64,000 nt of DNA from Veillonella_A intestinalis (GCF_943192895.1 NZ_CALPCB010000005.1:1-64000), one strand, 5' to 3'. Numbered from the stretch's first letter, positions 34,610-44,790 are shown. Notes: generated by a model from the sequence alone, not told the origin. Made by a program: numbers and translations.

Positions 34610-36004
34610 TTAAGAATCACTTCGGTGAGCCTGTCCTAACACACTATGTTTACGACTATAACCCATATAAATCAAAAATCCTAATACACTCCAAGCCATA
34701 AATAATTGAATTGTATGGGCTGATAATTGGGAAAAAACAAATGCACAGAATAAAATAGCTAAAGGCGCCACCACATATACAGCAGGACAACGGAAATCTC
34801 GTTTCACATCAGGATATACCCGACGCAATACCATAATGCCTAAAGCGGAACACATAAAAGCAAATAAGGTACCAGCGGAACACATTTCAGCCACCACATG
34901 AATAGGGGTAAACCCAGAAATCAAGGCTACTACTACGCCAACAACCATCGTAATAATATGAGGCGTACGATATTTCTTATGAATACGACATAAGCTATGT
35001 GGAATTAGACCATCTCGGCTCATAGCATAAAAAGCACGGGTCTGCGCATAAATCATAACCAACAACACCGTAGATAAACCACAAAGAGCACCAGTCCCTA
35101 CAATGGCCGAACCAGCCCGCATACCTACATATTCCAACACATAGGAGGCTGGTGCTGCTGTATCTAATTGAGGATACGGTACTACGCCAGTCATAACAAC
35201 GCTAACAGCAATATATAAAATCGTACATATAACGAGCGAAGCAATAATACCAATCGGCATATCTACTTTTGGATTCTTCGTTTCTTCCGCCGCTGTAGCT
35301 AACGAATCTACACCTAAATACGCAAAGAAAAGAATAGCGGTTCCCGCTGTAACCCCTTGCCAACCATAAGGTAAAAATGGATCCCAATTAGCAGGATCTA
35401 CATGAGGGGCTGCTAGGAATAAAAACAAGAAGATTGTACCTACTTTGATTAATACAAGCACCCGATTTACTTTGGCACTCTCACGAATCCCCAATACTAA
35501 GAGACCTGTAGCAAATAACACCACTAAAACCGCTGGTAAATTAACGATTCCACCATCATGAGGAACCGCTGTTAAAGCATGAGGTAAATCAATTCCGGCA
35601 GCATGTAAAATCCCCACCAAATAGGCAGACCAGCCACCGGCTACAGCACTAGCGCCTACGGAGTATTCCAACACTAAGCCCCAGCCAACCCACCAGCCGA
35701 AAAACTCGCCTAGGGATGCATATGTATAGGTATAGGCACTACCAGATACAGGTAGCATAGCAACTAGTTCACTATAGGCTAAACAAACAAAGGCACAAGT
35801 AATGGCTGCCAATACGAACGAGAGCATCAAACCAGGGCCTGCATAATCAGCAGCACCAATACCCGTCAATACGAAAATACCAGTCCCAATAATAACACCT
35901 AACCCTAATAGGGTAACATCAAAAGCACTCAAGGCTTTTGACAATTTTTTCTCCTCTGCCACTGCTGTTAAATCAGCTAAGGGCTTCCTACGCAACCAAC
36001 TCAC
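34610..36004 (-). CDS. APC-family amino-acid permease (YfnA/CAT-like)
   Basis: A 464-aa transporter with about twelve membrane segments. The family's substrate-binding turn IIGTGIFVLTGIGAADYAGP is near residues 38-57, and FFAYLGVDSLATAAEETKNP (about 228-247) is the conserved region of the cationic amino-acid transporter/YfnA branch. It imports or exchanges amino acids; the substrate is not predictable. GTG at 36004 is preferred (7 nt from AGGAGG) over the adjacent TTG at 36007. It lies between the ilv attenuator and brnQ. The stretch 34465-34609 has no gene. Confidence 0.9.
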   Translation of the reverse strand: MSWLRRKPLADLTAVAEEKKLSKALSAFDVTLLGLGVIIGTGIFVLTGIGAADYAGPGLMLSFVLAAITCAFVCLAYSELVAMLPVSGSAYTYTYASLGEFFGWWVGWGLVLEYSVGASAVAGGWSAYLVGILHAAGIDLPHALTAVPHDGGIVNLPAVLVVLFATGLLVLGIRESAKVNRVLVLIKVGTIFLFLFLAAPHVDPANWDPFLPYGWQGVTAGTAILFFAYLGVDSLATAAEETKNPKVDMPIGIIASLVICTILYIAVSVVMTGVVPYPQLDTAAPASYVLEYVGMRAGSAIVGTGALCGLSTVLLVMIYAQTRAFYAMSRDGLIPHSLCRIHKKYRTPHIITMVVGVVVALISGFTPIHVVAEMCSAGTLFAFMCSALGIMVLRRVYPDVKRDFRCPAVYVVAPLAILFCAFVFSQLSAHTIQLFMAWSVLGFLIYMGYSRKHSVLGQAHRSDS

Positions 36005-36083
36005 CAAAAATCCTCCTATACTACTATAAGCTACTGTTTTACTTATCCATTATACACTATTTTCATAATTTGTAGACATATAA

Positions 36084-36117
36084 AAAATGAGTAGTTCTAT
36101 GTAGAACTACTCATTTT
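36084..36117 (-). terminator. Terminator of brnQ
   Basis: Perfect 15-bp stem AAAATGAGTAGTTCT/AGAACTACTCATTTT (36084-36098 with 36103-36117) with a 4-nt loop, followed by a T-run on the minus strand, about 80 bp past the brnQ stop. Confidence 0.93.
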
Positions 36118-36197
36118 ATAAAGTTTCTGATTAAGTTTTACCTAAAATCTTATTTACTGATTGTAGTACGCTGATTCCCCCGATTAGCGTCTATCCT

Positions 36198-37565
36198 TTA
36201 GGCTACAGATTCTTCCTGTTCAGGTGCTACTTCTGGTTTAGATACAAGCGTTTTATGGATAAAGCCAATAATTAAACCACCTACCGTAAAGGTAATCCAA
36301 CCCATACCTACATCATGGAATGGCACATACGTAGCAAACCATTGACCAAAAGCACCAAGATTTACTTCCGCTGTTTCACAACCACTTACAAAAGCACTGA
36401 TTAAAGTTAAACCCATAGTCCAAACATATACACATTGACGGCCTTGGAATGTGTTATTCAAGAAAGCCAAAGTGATAATAGCAATTGTCAATGGATACAA
36501 GAACATTAATACTGGAATAGCGGCTACGATGATAGTTTTCAAGCCATACATACCAATAAAGAAGGACACTACCGAGAAAATAACAGCATAAATTTTATAA
36601 TTAATGCCAGAGTATACACGGTAGAAATATTTAGCACAAGATGTTACAAGACCAATACTTGTAGTCAAGCATGCCAATAATACAATTACGGCCAAAATTA
36701 AAGCACCAATGTTACCAAATAACAATTTAGCACTTTCTGCCAATACAGGAGCACCGGTATCTAAAATACCAAGTTGACTAACGCTAGTAGCCCCAAGATT
36801 AGCTACGAAAATATATACAAAGCCTAACCAAGCCACAGCAATTAAACCTGCTTTAAAAGTAGCCGAAGTAATTTCTTCTTTTGTCTGAGCACCAGACAAC
36901 TTAACAAAATCAATAACAAGAATAGCAAATACTAATGATGCCAACGCATCCATCGTATTATAACCATCTAAAACACCTTGCACAATAGCTACACCAGTAG
37001 TAGCATAGGCATCTGTCGGCTCTTGATACCCACCCATTGGTGTAACCAATGATTTAATAATTAAAGCACAAATACTAATTAATAATAATGGCGTCAACAC
37101 TTTACCAATGCGATCAACTAACTTAGCTGGGTTAATAGATAACCAAAGCGTAAGGGCAAAGAACACAACTAAGAACATAGTTTGCGCTGTATCATTAGCC
37201 GCCCCACCTAAAAATGGTTTTACTGCAATTTCATAAGATACTGTACCCGTACGTGGAATCGCAAAAGCAGGTCCAATTGTCAAATATAATAATACCGTGT
37301 AAATGAAACCATACACTGGATGTACGCGACTAGCTAAAGCCTGTACGTCCTTAGAACCAGAGTAACCCATAGCCATAACACCAAGTAATGGCAGACCCAC
37401 ACCAGTAATGATAAAGCCTAAAATAGCCCACCAAACATTTTCGCCTGCTTGTTGTCCTAAGGACGCAGGGAAAATTAGATTACCAGCTCCAAAAAATAGA
37501 GCGAACAACATCAAGCCAATAGCGATATAGGCTCGGTTACTTAATTTAACATTTTCCGTATTCAT
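36198..37565 (-). CDS. brnQ: Branched-chain amino-acid:cation symporter BrnQ
   Basis: A 455-aa LIVCS-family transporter with about twelve membrane segments. The N-terminal signature FALFFGAGNLIFPASLGQQA is near residue 20 and the conserved GTVSYEIAVKPFL near residue 108. It imports leucine, isoleucine and valine with sodium or protons. The ATG at 37565 is preferred; the in-frame ATG 9 nt upstream directly abuts its GAGAGG site. Its position near the ilv operon gives uptake and synthesis of the same amino acids in one neighbourhood, though it is a separate unit with its own terminator. Confidence 0.95.
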   Translation of the reverse strand: MNTENVKLSNRAYIAIGLMLFALFFGAGNLIFPASLGQQAGENVWWAILGFIITGVGLPLLGVMAMGYSGSKDVQALASRVHPVYGFIYTVLLYLTIGPAFAIPRTGTVSYEIAVKPFLGGAANDTAQTMFLVVFFALTLWLSINPAKLVDRIGKVLTPLLLISICALIIKSLVTPMGGYQEPTDAYATTGVAIVQGVLDGYNTMDALASLVFAILVIDFVKLSGAQTKEEITSATFKAGLIAVAWLGFVYIFVANLGATSVSQLGILDTGAPVLAESAKLLFGNIGALILAVIVLLACLTTSIGLVTSCAKYFYRVYSGINYKIYAVIFSVVSFFIGMYGLKTIIVAAIPVLMFLYPLTIAIITLAFLNNTFQGRQCVYVWTMGLTLISAFVSGCETAEVNLGAFGQWFATYVPFHDVGMGWITFTVGGLIIGFIHKTLVSKPEVAPEQEESVA

Positions 37566-37711
37566 AATCCCCATCCTCTCTCTTATTAAATTAAGGTTTG
37601 CATTAGATTATACAACGTTTTTAAGAATTGGACAAATGTATTTTGAAATATTTCCTAGTTTTATTTATTACATTTTTGCATATCTTTCTTTAAAAAGAGA
37701 AAACCATATAG

Positions 37712-37744
37712 AAAAAACACATTTCACCATTACAGCGAAATGCG
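37712..37744 (-). terminator. Terminator of the molybdopterin oxidoreductase gene; gap 37566-37840
   Basis: Minus-strand stem CGCATTTC/GAAATGTG (37737-37744 with 37718-37725, one G.U pair) with an 11-nt loop and a following TTTTTT, about 95 bp past the stop. The rest of the gap is AT-rich and must include the brnQ promoter, not identified. Confidence 0.75.
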
Positions 37745-37840
37745 CATTTTCCCTATATTCAAGGCATTTAAATAAACTATTTTTCACCTTTAATAGAACC
37801 ACTCTATTTATAGAAAATTTTTATGAGATTGCATTAAAAA

Positions 37841-39853
37841 TCAAGATACAGGCCGAATATCTACTTTTACATCATAAAAAGTGCTTCCTTCAGCAAAATC
37901 AGTTAACCTTGATGAGGTTAATGCATTAATACCTGCCTGAGCATCTGATGAATAACGTTGCCACCACACACCATACGATACAACCGTCTTAGGTTGTACC
38001 CCTTTATCAAAAAATACCGGCATTTGCAAAGTTCCTTGCTCATTAGCGAGTTCTACTAAATCACCTTCTTGTACCCCCAAGTTAATCCCCTCGTCAGGAT
38101 GTATCCAAGCTGCCATAAGTGGTTTAGTCCTATCAAATACACGTTCACAGAACGAAGAGTCTAAAATACGAATATCAGGGGCATTAATTAAATGGTATTC
38201 ACCACTAGCCACCGTTTCACTATAAGGTGCTACATAAGTAGGTAACATAGCCTGTTCCCTTGGATTATAAATCTCAATCTTACCTGATGACGTCTTAAAG
38301 TTCATCTTATAATTAGCTGGTACGGCCATCTCAACAGGTTCGCCTGCTAATAATTTAGCTTTATCCGCTTCACTAACATGAGTCGCCCTATCTAATGTAT
38401 CTTGAATTAAATCGAGCGCCGTCTTATCAAAGAAGGGATCTGTAATGCCCATAGCCTTAGCCAATAAGCAAATTGTATCCCAATTAGACTTACTTTCCCC
38501 AATAGGCTCAATCGCCTTGTAACCAATAGCACTTGTATAATGGCCATAGGAATTATAAATATCATCTGCTTCTACCGAAGAGGTAGCCGGTAAAACAATG
38601 TCCGCATATTTAGCCGTATCAGTTAAAAATCTTTCATGTACTACTGTAAACAAATCCTCCCGCTGTAAACCGCGACGCACTTGATTCTGATCTGGCGCTG
38701 TAATCGCAGGATTAGAGGAGTAAATATAGAGACAGCGAATAGGATCTTCTTTTTTATTTAATATATCTCCCAATTTTACCATAGGCACGGTAGGTACTAC
38801 TTTACCAGCATGAAGGTCCCAAGACATAACACCATCATTAATGTAATAACTACCTTTAGCATCACTTAACATGCCACCACCTAAGGTTTCATAAGCCCCA
38901 ACTACAGCAGGCAGACATGCAATAGCTCGCACTGTCATGGCGCCATTACCATAACGGGATAAACCACTACCTAAACGGATAAAAGGCGCTTTTGCCTTCC
39001 CATAAGCCTGTGCTAAAGCTTCAATTTGTTCTACTGAAACACCTGTAATCGCCGCTACCTTAGTTGGTGTATAAGTACCTAGCTCAGCTCGAACAAGCTT
39101 ATCATACCCAATAACATGCTTTTCAATAAAATCACGGTTTACAAGGTCATCTCGCTCTAGTATATGAAGAATCCCCATAGCTAAAGCTCCATCGGTGCCA
39201 GGTTTCACTACCACTACTTCATCGGCTTGATCACAAGTAATCGTATGATAAATATCAATAACCCAAACTTTAGCGCCACGAGCTTTTGCTGCCTTCACAT
39301 CATGCATAATATGGATATCTGTAGCAAGTGCATTAAGACTCCACAAGATGACACAATCGCTATGACCTAACTCTTGTGGCCGTGTTCCAAAAGTATTTCC
39401 CATTATCATCTGCCAGCCATAAGTTTTAGCAGGAGAACAAATACCTCGATTATGTCGCACCGCACCTAAACGAGCAAACAGAGGAAACCCCGCCGCTTTA
39501 TGAATTAGTCCCATAGTACCAGCATACGAATAGGGCATAATACTTTGACCACCATACAAAGCCAAACTCTCTTTAAATTTCTGAGCAATGCTTTGAATGG
39601 CTTCGTCCCAACTAATTGGCGTAAATTCACCAGAGCCCTTAGGTCCCGTCCGCTTTAAAGGTGTCAATAAGCGTTCTGGGGAATGAATGGTTTCCTCATA
39701 ATGCGCCATTTTAGGACAGAGCATTCCCCGCGTAAAAGCATGGTTAGGATTCCCTACCACTTTAGTTACACGACCATTTTCAGTTGTTACTATTAGCCCA
39801 CAGGCATCAGGACAATCGTAAGGACATACGGCATTAATCTCTCTTTTCGTCAT
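37841..39853 (-). CDS. Molybdopterin oxidoreductase, DMSO reductase family (cytoplasmic)
   Basis: A 670-aa single-subunit member of the DMSO reductase superfamily. N-terminal [4Fe-4S] cysteines sit in VCPYDCPDACGL and GMLCPK (about residues 10, 14, 18 and 46). Bis-MGD binding regions follow (SYAGTMGLIHKA, RHNRGICSPAKTYGW with a possible Mo-ligating Cys, and YSSNPAITAPDQN) and a C-terminal dinucleotide-binding barrel from about 550. There is no Tat signal, so it is cytoplasmic. No electron-transfer partner is adjacent. Its substrate is unknown; similar soluble enzymes are annotated only generically. ATG has AAGGAG about 8 nt upstream. Confidence 0.85.
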   Translation of the reverse strand: MTKREINAVCPYDCPDACGLIVTTENGRVTKVVGNPNHAFTRGMLCPKMAHYEETIHSPERLLTPLKRTGPKGSGEFTPISWDEAIQSIAQKFKESLALYGGQSIMPYSYAGTMGLIHKAAGFPLFARLGAVRHNRGICSPAKTYGWQMIMGNTFGTRPQELGHSDCVILWSLNALATDIHIMHDVKAAKARGAKVWVIDIYHTITCDQADEVVVVKPGTDGALAMGILHILERDDLVNRDFIEKHVIGYDKLVRAELGTYTPTKVAAITGVSVEQIEALAQAYGKAKAPFIRLGSGLSRYGNGAMTVRAIACLPAVVGAYETLGGGMLSDAKGSYYINDGVMSWDLHAGKVVPTVPMVKLGDILNKKEDPIRCLYIYSSNPAITAPDQNQVRRGLQREDLFTVVHERFLTDTAKYADIVLPATSSVEADDIYNSYGHYTSAIGYKAIEPIGESKSNWDTICLLAKAMGITDPFFDKTALDLIQDTLDRATHVSEADKAKLLAGEPVEMAVPANYKMNFKTSSGKIEIYNPREQAMLPTYVAPYSETVASGEYHLINAPDIRILDSSFCERVFDRTKPLMAAWIHPDEGINLGVQEGDLVELANEQGTLQMPVFFDKGVQPKTVVSYGVWWQRYSSDAQAGINALTSSRLTDFAEGSTFYDVKVDIRPVS

Positions 39854-40054
39854 ACTGCTGACTCCTTTATCTCAAAAACTTGCTATTATGTATTCATCCT
39901 CACACTATGCATTTTATTATCACACTGTAAAGATTTTAAATACTTTTAATTACTTTTAAATATTCTATAAATACAACCAATAATTCAAATACAATTATTT
40001 TCTTTATTGTATCATGTTAAGCTATCCCTGTTGAGGAGTTATTTCAAGAAGAAA

Positions 40055-40087
40055 CAAAACAGCCCACACTCAAGCGAGTATGGGCTG
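40055..40087 (-). terminator. Terminator of the Ldh_2 dehydrogenase gene; gap 39854-40187
   Basis: Minus-strand hairpin CAGCCCA/TGGGCTG with inner CTC/GAG pairing (40060-40087), followed by TTTTG. It is about 100 bp past the stop. The remaining gap is AT-rich and contains the molybdopterin gene's upstream region; no other feature seen. Confidence 0.82.
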
Positions 40088-40187
40088 CCATTCATTCTGC
40101 TTAACAGGCTATGCCATTCCTATTAAACTGCGCAATTAAGGATTGCGTCATATGTGCTAGGTGCATTATCAATAAAATGTACTAGTA

Positions 40188-41318
40188 TTAATAGTTACCA
40201 GTGAACATATCACCAGCTACTGGTGGTTTGTAATCGCCAAAGTATTTGGAGAAATCAAGACCTAAGTATTCGCAAAGTTCATATACTTCTGTCATTGTTT
40301 TATCAATTACAGGGATACCATTTTCTTCACGGTCTTTAACTGCTTCGATTTCTTTTTCACCATGAGTGTAGATGCGAGCTTCGCCTTCAGCTTTAGGAGC
40401 TTCACGAAGTTCAGTTAAGAATGTGGAGAAATGTTTTTTGATAGCATCAGCATCACCGAAGAATGCTGGGTTAATAGCCATGAAGCCGTGGCAAATATTG
40501 GATTTACCATCTTTCATGCAGTGGTTAGAAGTACCACCCATGGAAAGGATAGCTGCGAATAATTCAACAACCATACCATTACCATACCCTTTATGGGAAC
40601 CTAATTGTTCAGTGTTACCACCAAGTGGCATGATACCGCCACCTACGTGAGCAGAGATGTTTTTCAATACGTCAGCTGCATCAGTGGAAGGGTTACCATC
40701 TTTATTCAAAGCCCAGCCATCAGGTAATTCTTTACCTAATTTATTGTACATTTCTAATTTACCACGAGTTACTACAGTAGTAGAAGCATCGAAGAAGAAG
40801 TTGTAAGGTTCAGCAGGTGCTGCCCAAGCTTGAGGGTTAGAACCTAACATTGCTTTACGAGCATATGTAGGAACCATGATAGCTTCGGAGTTTGTGCAAG
40901 AGAAGCCAATCAAACCTTCTTCTACAGCCATGTTAGCATAGTAACCAGCAATACCATAGTGGTTGGAGTTACGTACAGAAACGATACCTACACCAGATTC
41001 TTTAGCTTTTTTAATTGCTAATTCCATTGCATAATGACCATTTAATTGACCCATGCCATCATGACCATCGATTACAGCAGATACTGGAGTTTCGAAAACA
41101 ACTTCTGGTTGTGCATCAACTTTGATAGTACCTTTTTCAATACCTTTATGGTAACGAACAAGACGTTGCATACCATGGCTTTGGATACCATACATATCAG
41201 ACATCAATAATACATCACGAATAATTTTAGCGTCTTTTTCAGAGAAACCAAATTTCACGAAAGCATCTACGCAAAGTTGGTCAAGTTGTTCATACTTAAA
41301 TTTTACTACGTTTCCCAT
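40188..41318 (-). CDS. Malate/L-lactate dehydrogenase family (Ldh_2) oxidoreductase
   Basis: A 376-aa NAD(P)-dependent dehydrogenase of the Ldh_2 family (malate, L-lactate, ureidoglycolate and related 2-hydroxy acid dehydrogenases), distinct from the Rossmann-type enzymes. Motifs: QSHGMQRLVRY (catalytic His about residue 47), RNSNHYGIAGYYA (about 117), LGSNPQAWAAP and GSHKGYGNGMVVEL. It converts a 2-hydroxy acid to a 2-oxoacid. In a lactate fermenter with a malate-succinate route either malate or lactate is plausible. ATG at 41318 is preferred (AGAGGA 8 nt upstream); an in-frame ATG at 41345 precedes that site. A minus-strand TATAAT (41449-41454) is a likely -10. Confidence 0.88.
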   Translation of the reverse strand: MGNVVKFKYEQLDQLCVDAFVKFGFSEKDAKIIRDVLLMSDMYGIQSHGMQRLVRYHKGIEKGTIKVDAQPEVVFETPVSAVIDGHDGMGQLNGHYAMELAIKKAKESGVGIVSVRNSNHYGIAGYYANMAVEEGLIGFSCTNSEAIMVPTYARKAMLGSNPQAWAAPAEPYNFFFDASTTVVTRGKLEMYNKLGKELPDGWALNKDGNPSTDAADVLKNISAHVGGGIMPLGGNTEQLGSHKGYGNGMVVELFAAILSMGGTSNHCMKDGKSNICHGFMAINPAFFGDADAIKKHFSTFLTELREAPKAEGEARIYTHGEKEIEAVKDREENGIPVIDKTMTEVYELCEYLGLDFSKYFGDYKPPVAGDMFTGNY

Positions 41319-41670
41319 GTGTCTAATCCTCTTTTCCGAAAACATATACCTGAAACAAGCTCTTCAAGAAATTCCTAATCTAAATCCTAATTTCTGACGT
41401 TTTTTGGTCCCCTTCTCAAATTGCTTATTTCCTTTTAAAGACAAGTTCATTATAGCACAGGCCCTTTGATTATTAAATACTCCAAAGCCCGAAAAACGTC
41501 TAAAATCCATTACTAAATCTGCATAGCCAAAGCATCTTTGACGAATAACTGACGGTATGGGATGCCCGAACCACTAGTTATCACTTGTTTTTTCCATTAA
41601 TGCATTTTACTAATAGTTGCAATCCATTTTTTAAAAAATTACGTCTTTTTAGAGTTGATTATTGTAAAAA

Positions 41671-41721
41671 GACATCTATTTTTCAGAATAATACAATGTA
41701 TTTTTAACAAAAATAGATGTC
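41671..41721. repeat. Perfect 13-bp inverted repeat with 25-nt loop
   Basis: GACATCTATTTTT (41671-41683) pairs perfectly with AAAAATAGATGTC (41709-41721). It lies between the Ldh_2 gene's upstream region and the M48 terminator. It could be an operator, a second terminator for the M48 gene or a relic of an element. The gap 41319-41857 holds no gene besides this, the next terminator and a possible -10 box at 41449-41454. Confidence 0.6.
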
Positions 41722-41730
41722 AAATTAGAA

Positions 41731-41765
41731 AAAACACCCCTGCCAACTTCCGGCAAAGGTGTTTT
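41731..41765 (-). terminator. Terminator of the M48 protease gene
   Basis: Stem AAAACACC/GGTGTTTT (41731-41738 with 41758-41765) with inner TGCC/GGCA pairing, followed on the minus strand by a T-run. It lies about 95 bp past the protease stop. Confidence 0.87.
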
Positions 41766-41857
41766 CTTTTCTATTCAAGTATCAGCTAAATTACTACAAA
41801 CTGAATTACTATAAGCTGAATTGCCATAAACCGTTACAGCTTAGCAAAATTTATATT

Positions 41858-42979
41858 TTATTTCTTATCTTTTGCTTTTTTGTCCGCTTTTTTGTCCGCT
41901 TTTTTATCTACTTTATGATCCTGCTTAGCAATAGCTGCACTTAAAGCCTGTCCCATAGCATTCGCTTTTTCAGCAGAACTTAAAGTCACCAAAGAAGCTC
42001 CATTCATCAATACTTGATTACCTTGTACTACAGGCTCACCTACTTGATTATCATGATAATAGCGCGCTAATTTGCCAGCTACTAAATACGCACGCATAGC
42101 ACCCGTGTAATTGCCGGCTGCCTCACCTGTATAGACAGGTTGATTATTAACATACACGACATCCTCTTTAACCTCTACATGCTTATTAGAATACACATGC
42201 AAACGTTTCAAATGATCTGAAATACGTTGACTCATCTTAGGATGATCATTAGGATTAATAATCTGGCCTAGACCATCCGTGTATAACTCGCCATATTTAT
42301 CGCGAATTACCGCCATGGAAACAGCCGCAGCGCCTACATTAAAGTGACTATCAGCTAATAACTTAAAGCCCCATTCATCAGCTTTCTTCTCTTGGCTCAT
42401 ACTAAATACTTGTTCATTCAAGTAATTGCCAGCTGCATTGCCCAATATTACACTAAGACCGCCTGCATTATTTGTTGCAGCGCCTACAGCGGTCTGCAAT
42501 GCCACACTTTTACGAAGACCACGAACGATATCTTTATTTTCTCCATGACCTATTTCATGACCTACTACCGAAGCCAATGCATCATCATCTAACATATCCA
42601 TAAGGCCTTTGTTAATTGTCATAACACGACCTACCCCCATGCTAGCATTAGCATCTGTTTGAGGATTTACAAAAACTACATACGTCCGTTTCACATCAGG
42701 AGAGCTAGTCAAGGCCTCAAAGATTCGTTTAGCTCTATCTTGATAGGCATAATTATTATAATACCCTACTTGACTCTTACGCTGTTCAAGCATGTATTGC
42801 TGACCTTGCTCAGTATCATCTAAGTTAGAAATTCCTGTATTAACTTCTACCATATTTACTGCGCCACCGAGTAAAACATCAAATAAACTTGCTTCTACGG
42901 TAGGTCCCGAAAACCCTACGCCACTAGCTAATAATACACCTAAGGTTGTTGCTCCTAATGTTCGACGCCAACGTTTCAT
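41858..42979 (-). CDS. Secreted M48-family zinc metalloprotease
   Basis: A 373-aa protein with a signal peptide (about 1-30, cleavage near TVEA). The peptidase M48 domain has the zinc motif VGHEIGHGE (HExxH, about residue 142) and the third ligand in EKKADEWG (about 200). It lacks extra membrane spans, so it resembles the periplasmic BepA/LoiP-like branch that handles outer-membrane protein quality. The C-terminus is a lysine-rich tail with short tandem KADKKADKK repeats. It is 12 bp after dnaB, an unusual pairing that suggests co-transcription. A periplasmic protease fits a cell exporting large adhesins, but the link is inference. Confidence 0.9.
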   Translation of the reverse strand: MKRWRRTLGATTLGVLLASGVGFSGPTVEASLFDVLLGGAVNMVEVNTGISNLDDTEQGQQYMLEQRKSQVGYYNNYAYQDRAKRIFEALTSSPDVKRTYVVFVNPQTDANASMGVGRVMTINKGLMDMLDDDALASVVGHEIGHGENKDIVRGLRKSVALQTAVGAATNNAGGLSVILGNAAGNYLNEQVFSMSQEKKADEWGFKLLADSHFNVGAAAVSMAVIRDKYGELYTDGLGQIINPNDHPKMSQRISDHLKRLHVYSNKHVEVKEDVVYVNNQPVYTGEAAGNYTGAMRAYLVAGKLARYYHDNQVGEPVVQGNQVLMNGASLVTLSSAEKANAMGQALSAAIAKQDHKVDKKADKKADKKAKDKK

Positions 42980-42991
42980 AGTTTTACCTCC

Positions 42992-44341
42992 CTACATGCC
43001 ATCTTCTTCCGTACGCAAAGTTGTATCTCTAAATCTCGTTAATTCCCCTTGGAACAAGAGATTAATTGTACCCAGCGCACCATTACGATGTTTACGAATA
43101 ATAACTTCAGTTATATCTTCTTGTGTATCGTCTTTACTATAATACTTATCACGATACAAAAAGACTACAATATCCGCATCCTGTTCCAAAGAGCCAGATT
43201 CACGTAAGTCACTTAATACAGGGCGCTTATCAGTACGAGATTCAACGCCACGACTTAACTGTGATAAGGCAATCAATGGAACATTCATCTCACGGGCTAT
43301 TAATTTAAGATTTCGAGAAATCTCTGAAATCTCCTGCTGACGATTATCACTATTGCCACCATTACGGCCTGTCATCAACTGCACATAGTCCACAATAATT
43401 AAATCTAGGCCTTTTTCTACTTTTAAACGACGCAGTTTAGAACGCATCATCTGTACAGTAAGCCCTGGTGTATCATCAATATATAATTTAGAGGACATCA
43501 AACTATCCATCTGTTTTGCCACTTCATCCCAATCAGCTGGCTGTAACTGACCAGTCCGTAGTTTATGGGAAGGTACTTCCGTAGCCGAGGATAAAATACG
43601 ACCTACTAACTGCTCCGCCGACATTTCAAGGGAGAAAAAAGCAACGGAACCTTTACCTTTAACGGCCACATTATACGCTAAATTAAGCGTAAATGCGGTT
43701 TTACCCATAGATGGTCGTGCGGCAACTAAAATAAGGTCTGACCGTTGTAAACCATTGGTAATATTATCCAAATCCTTAAAACCAGTGGATATACCAGTCA
43801 ACGTATCGCCATGATTCTGTAGTTCCCCTAAGCGCGAAATTAAATTAGGCAACACATTACCTAAACTTACAAAGGACGTTTCTGCTTTTAATTGCCCTGT
43901 TACGCCAAGGATTCCTACTTCCGCATCATTGAGAATTTCAGGCACTGATTTAGTCGTCGCATAGCTTTCACCAACAATTCTATTACCTACATCTATTAAC
44001 CGGCGTAACTGCGCCTTACCAGCTATAATACGAGCATGCTCTTCCACATTATATACAGCCGAGGCAGCATTCGTAATATCGGTAATATAATTAATGCCAC
44101 CTACTTCTTCTAGCTTTTTAAGACGATTTAATTCTTCTACTAATAGAATCATATCCGGCCGCTGATGAGAGTGCTGAATATTCTCAATCGCTTCATACAT
44201 AATTCGATGGGCATCACGGTAAAAATCGCTACGAGTAACAATGCTACTAATTGAGTCGTATACATTCTCCCCTGTAAGCAAGGCTCCCAGTACAGCTCGT
44301 TCAGCCTCTATACTATGAGGAGGGATCCGTGGTTCTGCCAT
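42992..44341 (-). CDS. dnaB: Replicative DNA helicase
   Basis: A 449-aa DnaB-family helicase: N-terminal domain (about 1-105, PHSIEAERAVLGALL) that contacts primase, linker, and RecA-like motor with Walker A ARPSMGKTAFTLN (about 210), Walker B DLIIVDYVQLM and the conserved QLSRGVESR with RPVLSDLRESGSLEQDAD. It unwinds DNA at the replication fork. The ATG lies 2 nt past the rplI stop. Gene order gdpP-rplI-dnaB is widely conserved in Firmicutes. Confidence 0.97.
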   Translation of the reverse strand: MAEPRIPPHSIEAERAVLGALLTGENVYDSISSIVTRSDFYRDAHRIMYEAIENIQHSHQRPDMILLVEELNRLKKLEEVGGINYITDITNAASAVYNVEEHARIIAGKAQLRRLIDVGNRIVGESYATTKSVPEILNDAEVGILGVTGQLKAETSFVSLGNVLPNLISRLGELQNHGDTLTGISTGFKDLDNITNGLQRSDLILVAARPSMGKTAFTLNLAYNVAVKGKGSVAFFSLEMSAEQLVGRILSSATEVPSHKLRTGQLQPADWDEVAKQMDSLMSSKLYIDDTPGLTVQMMRSKLRRLKVEKGLDLIIVDYVQLMTGRNGGNSDNRQQEISEISRNLKLIAREMNVPLIALSQLSRGVESRTDKRPVLSDLRESGSLEQDADIVVFLYRDKYYSKDDTQEDITEVIIRKHRNGALGTINLLFQGELTRFRDTTLRTEEDGM

Positions 44342-44343
44342 AA

Positions 44344-44790
44344 TTAACCTTCCACTAATTCAACTTTAATGGTTGTTGTAATTTCAGGATGTACACGAAT
44401 TAAAACATCATGGGCACCCAAAGTTTTTAATGGCTCTTTTAATTCAATTTTCTTTTTGTCTACATCAACATCAAACTGTTTAGCCAATGCATCAGAAATA
44501 TCTTTGCCCGTAACCGATCCAAAAACGCGACCAGCGTCCCCCATTTTTACAGGGATTGTTACTTCTACTTTGGCAAGTTGACTGGCTAAGATTTTAGCTT
44601 CATCAGCATTTACCTGTTTTTTATGAGCTGCTGAGGCCTGTTGCTGTTTGGCATTATTCAAGTTAGCTGGTGTACCTTCTAAAGCCTGACCTTTTTTGAT
44701 CAGTACATTACGGCCATAGCCTTCACTTACTTCAATAATTTCACCTTTTTTACCTACTTTTTTTACATCTTCTAACAAAATTACTTTCAT
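44344..44790 (-). CDS. rplI: 50S ribosomal protein L9
   Basis: A 148-aa L9 with the typical start MKVILLEDVKKVGKKGEIIE, the GYGRNVLIKKGQA segment, a long central helix (NAKQQQASAAHKKQV) and the C-terminal domain (DAGRVFGSVTGKDISDAL). It binds 23S rRNA near the L1 stalk. Its ATG overlaps the gdpP stop in ATGA, so translation is coupled, and it is followed by dnaB 2 nt after its stop. Confidence 0.98.
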   Translation of the reverse strand: MKVILLEDVKKVGKKGEIIEVSEGYGRNVLIKKGQALEGTPANLNNAKQQQASAAHKKQVNADEAKILASQLAKVEVTIPVKMGDAGRVFGSVTGKDISDALAKQFDVDVDKKKIELKEPLKTLGAHDVLIRVHPEITTTIKVELVEG

